From NCBI GenBank assembly GCA_024663395.1, contig JANFAH010000035.1, positions 372,001 to 436,000 on the forward strand: a stretch of DNA of 64,000 nt, written 5' to 3'. Below are positions 21,252 through 32,000 of this stretch, in pieces. The notes under the pieces were generated by a model. The model was not told where the DNA came from. It did not search any database and saw only the letters and a program-made list of their open reading frames with translations. How positions within the stretch are numbered: position 1 is the first letter of the stretch; each line of letters begins with the position of its first letter. The DNA comes from Pisolithus tinctorius (Eukaryota; Basidiomycota; Agaricomycetes; Boletales; Pisolithaceae). Made by a program: the position numbers and the translations under genes.

Positions 21252-21649
21252 GCAACCCCAACCCAGAAGAAATGCAGCAGCTCTTGCAAATTCCAGTGTT
21301 CCACAAGAAGATTCAAGAATACATCCAGGAGAATATATGGGCCCATCTGGACAACATTATGGAAGAGGATTTGAAGACGATGCCTCGAAACTTGCAAATG
21401 GCATATTCACGGCCACCTGACCCCACTGCAGATGATTGGGCAAAAGAAAGTCACATGCTTGAGTGACAGCTTCTGTGATCTCAACAGCTTCACACCTGTT
21501 CCTGCTCTACATGTCTTTGGGTCCAAATGGGCAACTTCTATGTCAACGATGTGCACCCTGGCCTCTCAGTGAAGAAGTCTATGTCAATGAAAAGGGGAAC
21601 TGGAGACCAAAGAGAACCCATGGGTATATCAACAATTATTGTCCGTTGA
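21252..21649 (+). pseudogene. Helitron protein, middle piece
   Basis: It reads on from the Rep piece once the Gypsy and one gcaac copy are removed. It contains LLQIPVFHKKIQEYIQENIW, AYSRPPDP and a Cys-bearing block (TCSCSTC, LCQRCAPWPLS) that matches the region after Rep in Agaricomycete Helitrons. Two TGA stops (after HMLE and after QLL) lie where arginine is expected. It is cut at a TA dinucleotide (21650-21651) by the fold-back element and resumes at 23231. Confidence 0.85.
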
Positions 21650-21900
21650 TACAGTGGCTCAAAAAACTGACTGCATGTTTGTATGTTTTACATTAGTTAT
21701 GACTAAACACAATAACCCCTAACCCTAGCCCTAAACCATGAGTGTATGAAATAGGGTACTTACTCTTGGCTTTCTATTGGTCCATCAATCAAGTGATTTG
21801 GATAGGAATTGATAGAATAGCAGCCATTTGAAAATGACATGTCATGCAGTCAGTTTTTTGACTTTAAGTTTTGATTACATAGTTTTGAGTTTAACAAAGT

Positions 21901-22206
21901 TTAAAATGCTGTGAGTTGTTTACTAATGCTTACATGGTATATCACATGGTCTATTTGATGATTTGTCATCATACACACAATGCCAAACAATGAATTGGGT
22001 CCATCAAGGCTCCCTCTTCTACCCCAACTCATGAAACCATCCTCCTGGTCCATCTGGGCCATTTTCTCAGAGTAATCCCCATAAATATTGGCACCCACTA
22101 CAGTAATGTCATCAGGGTATATGTCCAACACAATCAAACCCTTAAAAAACCTGCTTTCAGTCATCCCTGTGCTGTTTCCCCCACCCATACCTGAAATGTT
22201 CTGCAC
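21901..22206 (-). CDS. Arm-encoded 101-aa ORF, left copy
   Basis: The reading runs from MQNISGMGGGNSTG to the stop near the arm's inner third. It differs from the right-arm copy by a single residue (I for M at position 4). No domain was recognised; the composition (GLIVLDIYPDDITVVGANIY) looks protein-like rather than random. It may be a captured host exon or a fragment of a former transposase, or it may simply be conserved because the arms are kept identical by gene conversion. Confidence 0.35.
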   Translation of the reverse strand: MQNISGMGGGNSTGMTESRFFKGLIVLDIYPDDITVVGANIYGDYSEKMAQMDQEDGFMSWGRRGSLDGPNSLFGIVCMMTNHQIDHVIYHVSISKQLTAF

Positions 22207-22673
22207 TTAATCAGTACTGAGACAGCTGAAAATGCCATGGAGGTCAATCTGGCACATCAGAAAATGATGAACAAACAAAACACCTTTTAGCCAGTACATT
22301 TTCACCACAGTACAATTAGTTTCAATGCTGGGGTGAGACAAAACATTCCTGTGCACTTCAGGTGGCATGGGAAGCACAGCTAGACTGTGCTCTCAGCTGA
22401 CTGTGGATGACTGGGAATGGGTGATATGGTCATATAAGACCATAGGTAATACCCAGGCCTAGATGGTTTGATGGAATCTCCTTCCTAGCAGTTCAGTGGA
22501 CTATCCCCCCCAGGGCACCTGGACTGTAATGAAGGTTTTCAGCTCACCCTAGCCCTCAACCCAGCACCCTCAAGGTGGAAACCCACCAGATAAGAGGTGA
22601 TTGGATTGTTGGTCATGTTTTAGAGTGCCAGATTAACCATCATGGCTTTTTCAGCATTCTCAGTACTGATTAG

Positions 22674-22979
22674 TTGCAGAACATGTCAGGAATGGGTGGG
22701 GGAAACAGCACAGGGATGACTGAAAGCAGGTTTTTTAAGGGTTTGATTGTGTTGGACATATACCCTGATGACATTACTGTAGTGGGTGCCAATATTTATG
22801 GGGATTACTCTGAGAAAATGGCCCAGATGGACCAGGAGGATGGTTTCATGAGTTGGGGTAGAAGAGGGAGCCTTGATGGACCCAATTCATTGTTTGGCAT
22901 TGTGTGTATGATGACAAATCATCAAATAGACCATGTGATATACCATGTAAGCATTAGTAAACAACTCACAGCATTTTAA
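22674..22979 (+). CDS. Arm-encoded 101-aa ORF, right copy
   Basis: Inverted twin of the left-arm ORF (MQNMSGMGGGNSTG at the start). Both copies diverge from each other, pointing outwards from the core, and both end just before a stop in the shared arm sequence. Whether it is translated is unknown. Confidence 0.35.
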   Translation: MQNMSGMGGGNSTGMTESRFFKGLIVLDIYPDDITVVGANIYGDYSEKMAQMDQEDGFMSWGRRGSLDGPNSLFGIVCMMTNHQIDHVIYHVSISKQLTAF

Positions 22980-23230
22980 ACTTTGTTAAACTCAAAACTA
23001 TGTAATCAAAACTTAAAGTCAAAAAACTGACTGCATGACATGTCATTTTCAAATGGCTGCTATTCTATCAATTCCTATCCAAATCACTTGATTGATGGAC
23101 CAATAGAAAGCCAAGAGTAAGTACCCTATTTCATACACTCATGGTTTAGGGCTAGGGTTAGGGGTTATTGTGTTTAGTCATAACTAATGTAAAACATACA
23201 AACATGTGGTCAGTTTTTTGAGCCACTGTA

Positions 23231-26200
23231 CTAACAAATTTGCAATGCAACAATGACATTAAGATTAACACCAATGGCAAGGATATGAAGGACATTACAT
23301 TTTTTGTTACTGCATATGCCACAAAGAAACAAAAAAGGTCTCATAACCCTTCCATGCTAATGGCATCAGTGTTGGCCTACCATGAAAACAATCCTCAGTA
23401 TGAGGACCTACAGGAATGCAACTGACTGCTACTATATCACTGTATCAATGTCATCAACCGCGAGGTGGAATTGTCAGGACTGCAGGTGGTGTCTTACATC
23501 ATGGGTTATGGGGATACATTCAGGTCACACAGTTACACACCATTATACACCAGTGTGCTGTTCTTGGCCATCAGACAAATGTTTCCAAACCTTTCAACCA
23601 CAAAAGTTGACAGGTAAGTATGGAGCCATGTATGATATTGGGACCAAATACTCATCTCCCTGTGATCAGAACTGCGGAGGGGCACACAGATTCATGTGAC
23701 ATGGAGCGCATTACAGATGATGTCAAACCTGATGACGCTGAACTGCCAGAGGTTAGCAGAAACAGAGATGTAAGCTCAGCATAATCAAATGAGGCATGTT
23801 AATAACAAATGTATTCAGGAGGATGGCGAGATGGTCACTCTTCCAATGAACATGGCAATGTTTATACATGTTCACAGCTTGATGATTATCTTTTCTGTGG
23901 CTTGGAAATGGACCATTGCAGCCTTTTAGCATTTGTAGTCAATACATGGGAAGAAACTTATACACTGCTCATTGCACATGAACAGATGGAGGATGTCACC
24001 CCTAAACGAGGCTGGCCAGCTCATGTGCAATTGCATTACATGAACAATCATCCAAGAAAAGACACACACCATTGTGTTTTTTGAGCCCAAGGTCACAACA
24101 CACTACCACAAATATCAGGGCCATGGTTCCCTTGAGTGGACACCAGTAATGAATTCTACTGTGCATGTATGCTTGCTCTTTTGAAACCATGGCAGACTGC
24201 TGAAGACCTCAAATGTAATATGGCATCTTGGATCGAAGAGTTCGACTCATTTAAGGCACAGATGGGGCCTTGCCATAGACAGATTCTGGCAGGAATACAA
24301 TTCTATTATGATTCAAGAGCTGCATGCAACACCATGTCAATGGAGGCATCAATGTTTCCAAGGCAAAATACATGAGTACCTTGAGACAGCTTACCCTTAG
24401 ATGAGGATGGGGAGCTGTGTATGGAAGAATCATGCATCCCTTTAACACATGCCGACCTCATACAGTTCAAATGCAATCAAGTGTTGCGGAATGAGGAGAG
24501 GCATGCAGAAGAGGCAATCATTGTCAGTATGAGCCGCAGTTTCTTTATGATGTCAGAACTGCGAGCAGCTTCAAATCCAGTCAGCTACCATATAGCCCAC
24601 AGGGATGATCATACACACCTTCTGAGATGGCTCAAAACCATGCATACAATGGCTTCAAAGATGACAGGAATGGTTGACTCACAAACAGAGACTATCTTCA
24701 ATGGTGCAACAAGTGTCAACAACAGCATTAGCAACCTCACCAGTGCACTCATGGAAAGTGACTGTGGAGACATGGCCCTACTCAGTGTGCTGACTGGGGA
24801 CATCAACATCCTGAACTCTGTACCTGTTGCTGAGCTGTTGGATGATCAGCAGCACACATACAACATCATTGATTTGCATTTACAATGCCATCTGTCAGGG
24901 CACAACCCTCCACAATTGCGAATGGTCATTCCAGGTGAAGCCAGCATTGGGAAATCAAAGACAATTCAGACCATCACTGACAACTTTTGCTCTCACAGAG
25001 TACAGCACTTACTGGTGAAAGCAGCCTACACTGGAATCGCAGCATCAATCATAGACAGACAAACGCTGCATTACATCGCAATGATACCTCTTCATGGTGG
25101 GAAGCAGTCAGCAAAAACCAAGAAGGCTCTGGAAACATACTGGCAAAATAAAGAGTATCTTATTATAGATGAGATTTCCATGGTGTCCTGTTCATTCTTC
25201 GCAACACTTTCCAACACCATCAGTCATGCCTGGACTGGTGAGGCCTCTACAACAGATGAGCCCTTTGGAGGGCTGAACATTATCCTTGTTGATGACTTTC
25301 ACCAATTCCCTCCAGTCACCAGCAAAGCATTGGCACCATTGTATTGGCCATCCAATGCAGAGAAGGATACCGACCTCGAAATGCTAGGCTGCAAGCTATA
25401 TGAACAGTTTGATGTCATCATGCACCTGAAAACTCAAGTCAGGGTCACTGATACTGAATGGATAGAACTCCTACAACACATCTGTCATGGTAACTGCAAA
25501 GAGAAACACATCTCTATGCTTCATAGCCTGGTACTTACTAACAAGCAGTGTGCTCTGGTCGACTTCACACAGCTCCCATGGAGCAATGCTCTTTTGGTGA
25601 CACCACATCATGCAGTGCGCATAAAGTGGAATGAAATGACAGCAAAGGTGCATACACACACACAGGGCACGACACTCTTTACAAGTCCAGCTTTCGACAC
25701 AATAGACAGCAGGGGTTTAACATTGGAGGAGCAATTTGCAGTTGCTGCGAAACTGAAAGGGTCCCAGGGTCGTAAGTGGCAAGAGTGTGGTGGCCTTGCT
25801 GATGAGGTTGTCCTTGCTGTTGGCATGGAGGTTATGGTAACATTTAACATTTGGACCAGTTTGGACGTGGTGAATGGTGCCCACAGACACATTGAAGAAA
25901 TTGTATTGGATGCAAGAGAGGAGACAATGAAACTTGGTACACACTGAGTCGACTTGCAATATCCTCCTTGCTATGTTTTGGTCTGCATGAGCCAAACGAA
26001 AGCTGAGGGGCTGGATGCTTACTGCAAGGTGTTCTTCCAATCGCACTGCTTTCGAGAACCTTTACAATTGTGACTGAAAATGGCAAGAAAAAGACAGTGA
26101 CAAGACAGCAATTACCTGTGACACCTGCATATGCATTCACAGATTATCGATCACAGGTTCAGACAATTGAATATTGTATTGTCAACATTGGCATGCCACC

Positions 26201-26397
26201 ATCTGGGGGTCTTACACCATTCAATGCATACATGGCATTGTCACACAGCTGCAGCAGAGACACAATTTGACTGTTGTGTGACTTCGATGAAAGGTTATTC
26301 ACTCAACATCCAAGCAAATATCTCTGGCTGGAGGATCAACAGCTGGCAACTCTTGATTGCAAGACATATGTGGACTGGGAAAAAGTGAAAGTGGCAT
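23231..26397 (+). pseudogene. Helitron protein, C-terminal half with PIF1-family helicase
   Basis: It starts with a block containing TFFVTAYATKKQ, where family members have YITDYITK: the first catalytic tyrosine reads Phe, the second is kept. Then come readable but frame-shifted segments: LDDYLFCGLEMD, MNNHPRKDTHH and LALLKPWQTAEDL. The helicase is the longest frame (24421-25947) with a Walker A of GEASIGKS, altered from the usual GxAGTGKS, and a Walker B of YLIIDEISMVS, then DDFHQFPPV. The C-terminal helicase motifs (YRSQVQTIEYCIV, MALSHSCSRDTI) lie at 26130-26270, ending at a TGA or TAA near 26397. It unwinds DNA in rolling-circle transposition. Too many stops and shifts to be active. Confidence 0.9.
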
Positions 26398-26602
26398 AAA
26401 ATCTGGTACAACATCCATTAGAATTGAGAATCACATTCCAATAGAACATCGTCTCGTGTATCTCTTGTGTGTAAACATTGTCAGGTACCTAGCATCATGT
26501 GTTAACCCCATGAGCTGAATCAGAGTTTGTTTTCAGGTGGATCATGGTTGACAAAAAATGTGTGATGAATTTCGGGGGGCAGTGACCTTGTAAACAAGGT
26601 GG
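26398..26602. other. Short spacer after the Helitron helicase
   Basis: No gene or recognisable Helitron 3' terminus (CTRR plus hairpin) was found in this stretch. Confidence 0.4.
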
Positions 26603-26794
26603 CCTATGAGGTCTTGACAGGTAGGGTATCCCCAACTGCTGGCAGGGAAAGTTTGTTCTCCAGCACCATGCCTGGGGATTCTCCAGGCACCCTAGGAATT
26701 TCTTGTGGGATAGTGCTGGAGAAATTGATTTCTCCATGATTAATATATGTTTCCCCAAATATGTCAGAGTGACTGGGGTCCAGATGGGTCTTTC

Positions 26795-27235
26795 ACCAGC
26801 TGAAATAGGGTGTCCATTGGACTTTCTCCATGCCAATAAGGACCCAAACAAGGGTTTCCCCAGCTGAAATAGGACCTCCATTGGAGTTTCTCCATGCTAA
26901 AAAGGACCCAAATGAGGGTTTCTCCAGCTGAAATAGGACCTCCATGGGACTTCCTCCATGCAAAAAAAGACCAGAATGAGAGATTCCCCAGCAAAAATAG
27001 GGCCTTAATGGGCCCTGCTCCATGCCAAAAAAGACCCAAATGGTGCTTTCTCCAGCTGAAATAGGGCCTCCATGGGACTTTCCCCATACCAAAAAGGACT
27101 CAGATGGTGCTTTCTCCAGCTGAAATAGGGTCTCCATTGGACTTTCTCCACACCAAATGGCACTTTCAGCAGCTGAAATAGGGTCTCCATGGGACTTTCC
27201 CCATACCAAAAAGGACCCAAATGAGGCTGTTGCTG
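26795..27235. repeat. Left-arm array of about 60-bp units
   Basis: Seven to eight units of the pattern ccatgccaaaaaggacccaaa, then a ctttctccagctgaaatagg block and cctccatgggac. Unit lengths are close to 60 bp, with drift and small losses. The same array returns in inverse orientation at 28080-28520. Confidence 0.8.
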
Positions 27236-27244
27236 AATGGGTTG

Positions 27245-28068
27245 GGAGAATTTCCTAGCAGTTATGGGGTATCTCTGACAAAGTGTGGAGAATGTTCAAG
27301 TGAGTTGGGAGATTCACCAAGCAGGTGTGGGGAATCTCCAAGCAAGCATGGGAAATCCCCAAGTGAGTTGGGAGATTCACCAAGCAGGTGTGGGGAATCT
27401 CCAAGCAAGCATGGGAAATCCCCAAGTGGGTGTGGGGAATCTCCATGCAGGTGTGCAGGATCTCCAAGTAGGTTGGGAGCATCTCTAGCTTATCTTGTCA
27501 GAAAGTGGATTTTGTGTGAGAAAAACACAAAATACATGGAAAAACACAATTGTTTACACTAAGTGTCACTTCTCCACAGTTAGATGGAGATTCCCCATAC
27601 CTGCATGGAGATTCTCCCAACCCCCTTGGGGATTGCCCACACTTGCATGGAGATTCCCCCCACCTACTTAGAGATTGTCCCATCCCACTTGGAGATTCCC
27701 CACACTTGCTTGGAGATTCTCCACACTTGCTTGGAGATTCTCCACACTTCCACACTTGCATGGTCATTCCCTGCACCTGCATGGAGCTTCTCCCAACCTA
27801 CTTGGAGATTCTCCACACCTGCATGGAGATTCCCCACACTTGCTTGGAGATTCTCCCAACTCACTCAGAGGTTCTCCACACTTGCTTGGAGATTCCCTCC
27901 ACCTGCTTGTAGATTCTCCCAACCCACTTGGAGATTCTCCACACTCACATGGAGGTTCCCCACACCTGCATGGAGATTCCCCACACCTGCTTGGAGAATC
28001 TCCCAACTCACTTGAACATTCTCCACACTTTGTCAGAGATTCCCCATAGCTGCTAGGAAATTCTCCCA
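27245..28068. repeat. Central about 18-bp minisatellite, inverted about the spacer
   Basis: Units such as ggagattccccacacctg and cttggagattctcccaac repeat dozens of times. On the left they read as the complement (gggagattcaccaagcagg and so on). Pairs of units alternate, giving a 36-bp higher period in places. Confidence 0.8.
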
Positions 28069-28684
28069 ACCCATTTGGTGACAGCCTTATTTGGGTCCTT
28101 TTTGATATGGGGAAAGTCCCATGGAGACCCTATTTCAGCTGCTGAAAGCACCATTTGGTGTGAAGAAAGTCCAATGGAGACCCTATTTCAGCTGGAGAAA
28201 GCACCATCTGAGTCCTTTTTGGTATGGGGAAAGTCCCATGGAGGCCCTATTTCAGCTGGAGAAAGCACCATTTGGGTCTTTTTTTGGCACGGAGCAGGGC
28301 CCATTAAGGCCCTATTTTTGCTGGGGAATCTCTCATTCTGGTCTTTTTTTGCATGGAGGAAGTCCCATGGAGGTCCTATTTCAGCTGGAGAAACCCTCAT
28401 TTGGGTCCTTTTTAGCATGGAGAAACTCCAATGGAGGTCTTATTTCAGCTGGGGAAACCCTTGTTTTGGTCCTTATTGGCATGGAGAAAGTCCAATGGAC
28501 ACCCTATGTCAGCTGGTGAAAGGCCCATCTGGACCCCAGTCACTCTGACATATTTGGGGAAACATATATTAATCATGGAGAAATCAATTTCTCCAGCACT
28601 ATCCCACAAGAAATTCCTAGGGTGCCTGGAGAATCCCCATGCATGGTGCTGGAGAACAAACTTTCCCTGCCAGCAGTTGGGGAT

Positions 28685-28795
28685 ACCCTACCTGTCAAGA
28701 CCTCATAGGTATATACATCTGTAGAAATATGTAGACCTAATAGGTCTTCAGAGGGGGTTGACTGAAGTGCCCTCCTGGAGAATTATTGTGCAAGT
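28685..28795. repeat. Flanking module shared with 62146-62255
   Basis: After the palindrome tip the sequence goes on with acctcataggtatatac, then a gaaatatrtagac block and ggttgactgaagtgcc. The same module in the same orientation stands directly before the 65-bp array at 62256. The resemblance extends across the palindrome edge. Confidence 0.7.
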
Positions 28796-29003
28796 GCTTG
28801 GATGCAACATGTATTACTCACCAGGTAGCACATCATGCAGTATGATTGAAAGTTGGGTGTGATAACATGTATTATGTAATATCAATATCAGAGGACATGA
28901 GTGCAATTAGCAAAGTAGAATGATCAGGAAAAATATGGTGTATGAACTAATTTGTGGTAGTATAATGGCAGGGACACCCAACATCAAAATACAATTTGAG
29001 CCA
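28796..29003. other. Intergenic spacer, nothing recognised
   Basis: AT-rich stretch downstream of the NLR gene; it probably contains its 3' untranslated region. Confidence 0.4.
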
Positions 29004-32000
29004 TCATTGACTGGTGAAATGGATACATTTGCACCATTCTTTGCCATGGACCATCTGACTTAAGTCCAACTCTATGCAACAGCCTCTGGGAATGACAGCT
29101 GTGGTCCACATTGAGTAAAATGGTCTCCTAAGTGTTGGGGGAATTGAAAGTAGTAGTTGTCCCTTTGGGCCTTTGATCCAGCCATCGTCATGTAGGTTGA
29201 CTGCTGCACCCATCATAGCCTTCTGTTGCATGAACCCATCAACAACTGGATTACTATTAAGCAGTGCATGTGAGGGGTCAAATGAAAAGCAAATGGGATA
29301 TTCCTTGAGACCTGCACTTCTTGTTAAGTGAAATAAGAATAGATAGAAGGTGGAGGTACATACCATCTGCAGGAGGGAGTGGATGAAGTATGCTGGAGGG
29401 GTGGGATGCAACCAGTGTCAACATTTCATTCTCCCAGACCCTCACAGGCTTGTCTTCTGCACCTGAGACAATCCACTTCCCATCAGGGGAGAATGCAACT
29501 GATATGACTTCATCTGTATGGCCTTCAAGAGGGCTGCCAATCTGCACACCTCCCTCAACATCCCACACCCTCACAGTCTTATCCTCTGAGCCTGAGCCAA
29601 TCCTGTTCCCATCAGGGGAGAATGCAACTGAATAGACTCCAGAAATATGGCCCTCAAGAGGGCTGCCAATCTGCACACCTCCCTCAACATCCCACACCCT
29701 CACAGTCTTGTCTGCTGAGCCTGAGACAATCCTGTTCCCATCAGGGGAGAATGCAACTGAATAGACTGCAGATGTATGGCCTTCAAGAGGGCTGCCAATC
29801 TGCACACCTCCCTCAACATTCCACACCCTCACAGTGTTGTCCCATGAGCCTGAGATAATCCTCTTCCCATCAGGGGAGAATGCAACTGAAAAGACTACAG
29901 ATGTATGTCCCTCAAGAGGGCTGCCAATCTGCACACCTCCCTCAACATCCCACACCCTCACAGTCTTATCCTCTGAACCTGAGACAATCCTCTTCCCATC
30001 AGGGGAGAATGCAACTGAAAAGACTGCAGATGTATGGCCCTCAAGAGGGCTGCCAATCTGCATACCTCCCTCAACATCCCATACCCTCACAGTGTTGTCC
30101 CATGAGCCTGAGACTATCTTCTTCCCATCAGGGGAGAATGCAATTGATCTTACCACATCAGCATGACCCTCAAGAGGGGTGCCAATCTGCACACCTCCCT
30201 CAACATCCCACACCCTCACAGTCTTGTCCCTTGAGCCTGAGACAATCCTCTTCCCATCAGGGGAGAATGCAACTGCAAGGACTCCATCAGTATGGCCCTC
30301 AGGAGGGCTGCCAATCTGTACATCTCCCTCAACATCCCAGACCCTCACAGTGTTGTCCTCTGAGCCTGAGCCAATCCTCTTGCCATCAGGGGAGAATGCA
30401 ACTGAAAAGACTACAGATGTATGTCCCTCAAGAGGGCTGCCAATCTGCACACCTCCCTCAACATCCCACACCCTCACAGTCTTGTCCCAAGAGCCTGAGA
30501 CAATCCTGTTCCCATCAGGGGAGAATGCAACTGAATTGACCACAGATGTGTGGCCCTCAAGAGGGCTTCCAATCTGCACACCTCCCTCAACAGCCCACAC
30601 CCTCACAGTCATGTCAAAAGAGCCTGAGACAATCCTGTTCCCATCAGGGGAGAATGCAACTGAACTGACTGCAGAAGTATGTCCCTCAAGAGGGCTGCCA
30701 ATCTGCACACCTCCTTCAACATCCCAGACCCTCACAGTGTTGTCTGAGGAGCCTGAGACAATCCTGTTCCCATCAGGGGAGAATGCAATTGAATTGACTC
30801 CAAAAGTATGGCCCTCAAGAGGGCTGCCAATCTGCACACCTCCCTCAACATCCCACACCCTCACAGTCTTGTCCCAAGAGCTTGAGACAATCCTGTTCCC
30901 ATCAGGGGAGAATGCAACTGAATAGACTCCAGAAATATGGCCCTCAAGAGGGCTGCCAATCTGCACACCTCCCTCAACATCCCACACCCTCACAGTGTTG
31001 TCCCATGAGCCTGAGACAATCCTCTTCCCATCAGAGGAGAATGCAACTGAAAAGACTACAGATGTATGTCCCTCAAGAGGGCTGCCAATCTGCACACCTC
31101 CCTCAACATCCCACACCCTCACAGTGTTGTCCCTTGAGCCTGAGACAATCCTTTTCCCGTCAGGGGAGAATGCAACTGAAATGACTCCAGATGCATGGCC
31201 TTGCAGTAGCTGCTGTTCTACTGGCCACCCTTTCAAACCTCCTACAGCAACTCTAGCCAGCCTTGAGAACTTTGGCAAGAGCATCATTGATAGCAATGCA
31301 TTGGAAGGAATAAATGGCAATGCAGACACATACAGGTGTGGAGTGCTGTGCACAATCATACTGCCAAAATTCCGAATCAATTTGATTCCATCTTCTATCA
31401 GTGCCAATACATCCTTGAAGCCATCTTGTCTCTTCATTGTTGTCAGATGTCATCAGACACTGTACACAAGGTACTCACCCATAGCCATGTTGCAACAGTA
31501 CTGAGAATATCTACACCCTTTCCAACCATCCCCAGGAGACTTAATACCTCCAGCCAGAACAGAATCTTTTCACTTCCAACAATAGCCCTCACCAACCCTG
31601 CAAGTTGCAAGTCAAATGGTGTCTTCCACAGATGCTGGCCCCAGAATCGACTGGAGTAGGAGAGATGGTGTGGAATCTTCTCCTTAATTCTCTTCAACAG
31701 ATCAGACACTTCAGCATTGGCAAGGTAGGAGCTTTCCAATCCACAGATGTTGAATTGCAGGTTATCATGAAGAATCTGTAATGAAGCAAAAGCTAGGTCT
31801 CTTGAATGTTGTGCATCAGAGGTTTCAATGGAGTAGACACCACTCCGCGAACGGTCCATCAGGAAGTCATAGAAAGATGCATGAAGGGGCCGCACAGCAG
31901 AGACGCGGTCCACAATGCCACCCAGCACTGGAGACATGAACTCGAGGATGAGAATAACGTCATAGCGGTCCTGCTTGTTTGGGAATTTTTCACGCATCGA

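Larger units (their letters stand above)
21652..23228. mobile_element. Fold-back DNA transposon with about 550-bp inverted arms
   Basis: The two ends (CAGTGGCTCAAAAAACTGAC at both tips) are inverted repeats that stay nearly identical for about 555 bp and remain recognisable to about 620 bp. A unique core of some 350 bp (about 22270-22620) separates them. It is flanked by TA on each side, as for Tc1/mariner-type insertion. No transposase is recognisable. Each arm holds an identical-looking 101-codon ORF. Its insertion into the Helitron frame is clean. Confidence 0.9.
616..26397 (+). mobile_element. Decayed autonomous Helitron, split by three nested insertions
   Basis: Four collinear plus-strand pieces read in order as one Helitron protein: the region before the Rep, the Rep with its HUH motif, a middle region, and a PIF1-family helicase. 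The pieces are 616-942, 13330-13720, 21252-21649 and 23231-26397. Each break is an independent transposon with its own target-site duplication, and removing each insertion restores reading continuity. Helitrons transpose by rolling-circle replication using a HUH nuclease and a 5'-3' helicase. Neither the 5' TC end nor the 3' CTRR end with hairpin could be located. The element carries many stops and is dead. Confidence 0.85.
26603..28709. repeat. 2.1-kb imperfect palindrome made of nested minisatellites
   Basis: The outer tips (cctatgaggtcttgacaggt and its complement) and about 640 bp inward on each side are inverted copies at high identity. Each arm has an outer unique part (to about 26780 / from about 28530), then an array of about 60-bp units, then an array of about 18-bp units. 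The inner array is longer on the right (27590-28065) than on the left (27245-27480). A 100-bp unique spacer lies at about 27485-27585. Open frames across it are by-products of repeat lengths divisible by three. It is probably a fold-back element or amplified palindrome, with no transposase. Confidence 0.85.

Noticed and set aside
26793..28548. Long open frames over the palindrome (WD- and GESP-like repeated peptides)
   Set aside because: They arise because the minisatellite periods are multiples of three; all frames on both strands are similarly open and no domain is present.
29390..31504. Long plus-strand frames opposite the WD40 exon
   Set aside because: Shadows of the 129-bp repeat; the minus strand splices into a complete NLR.
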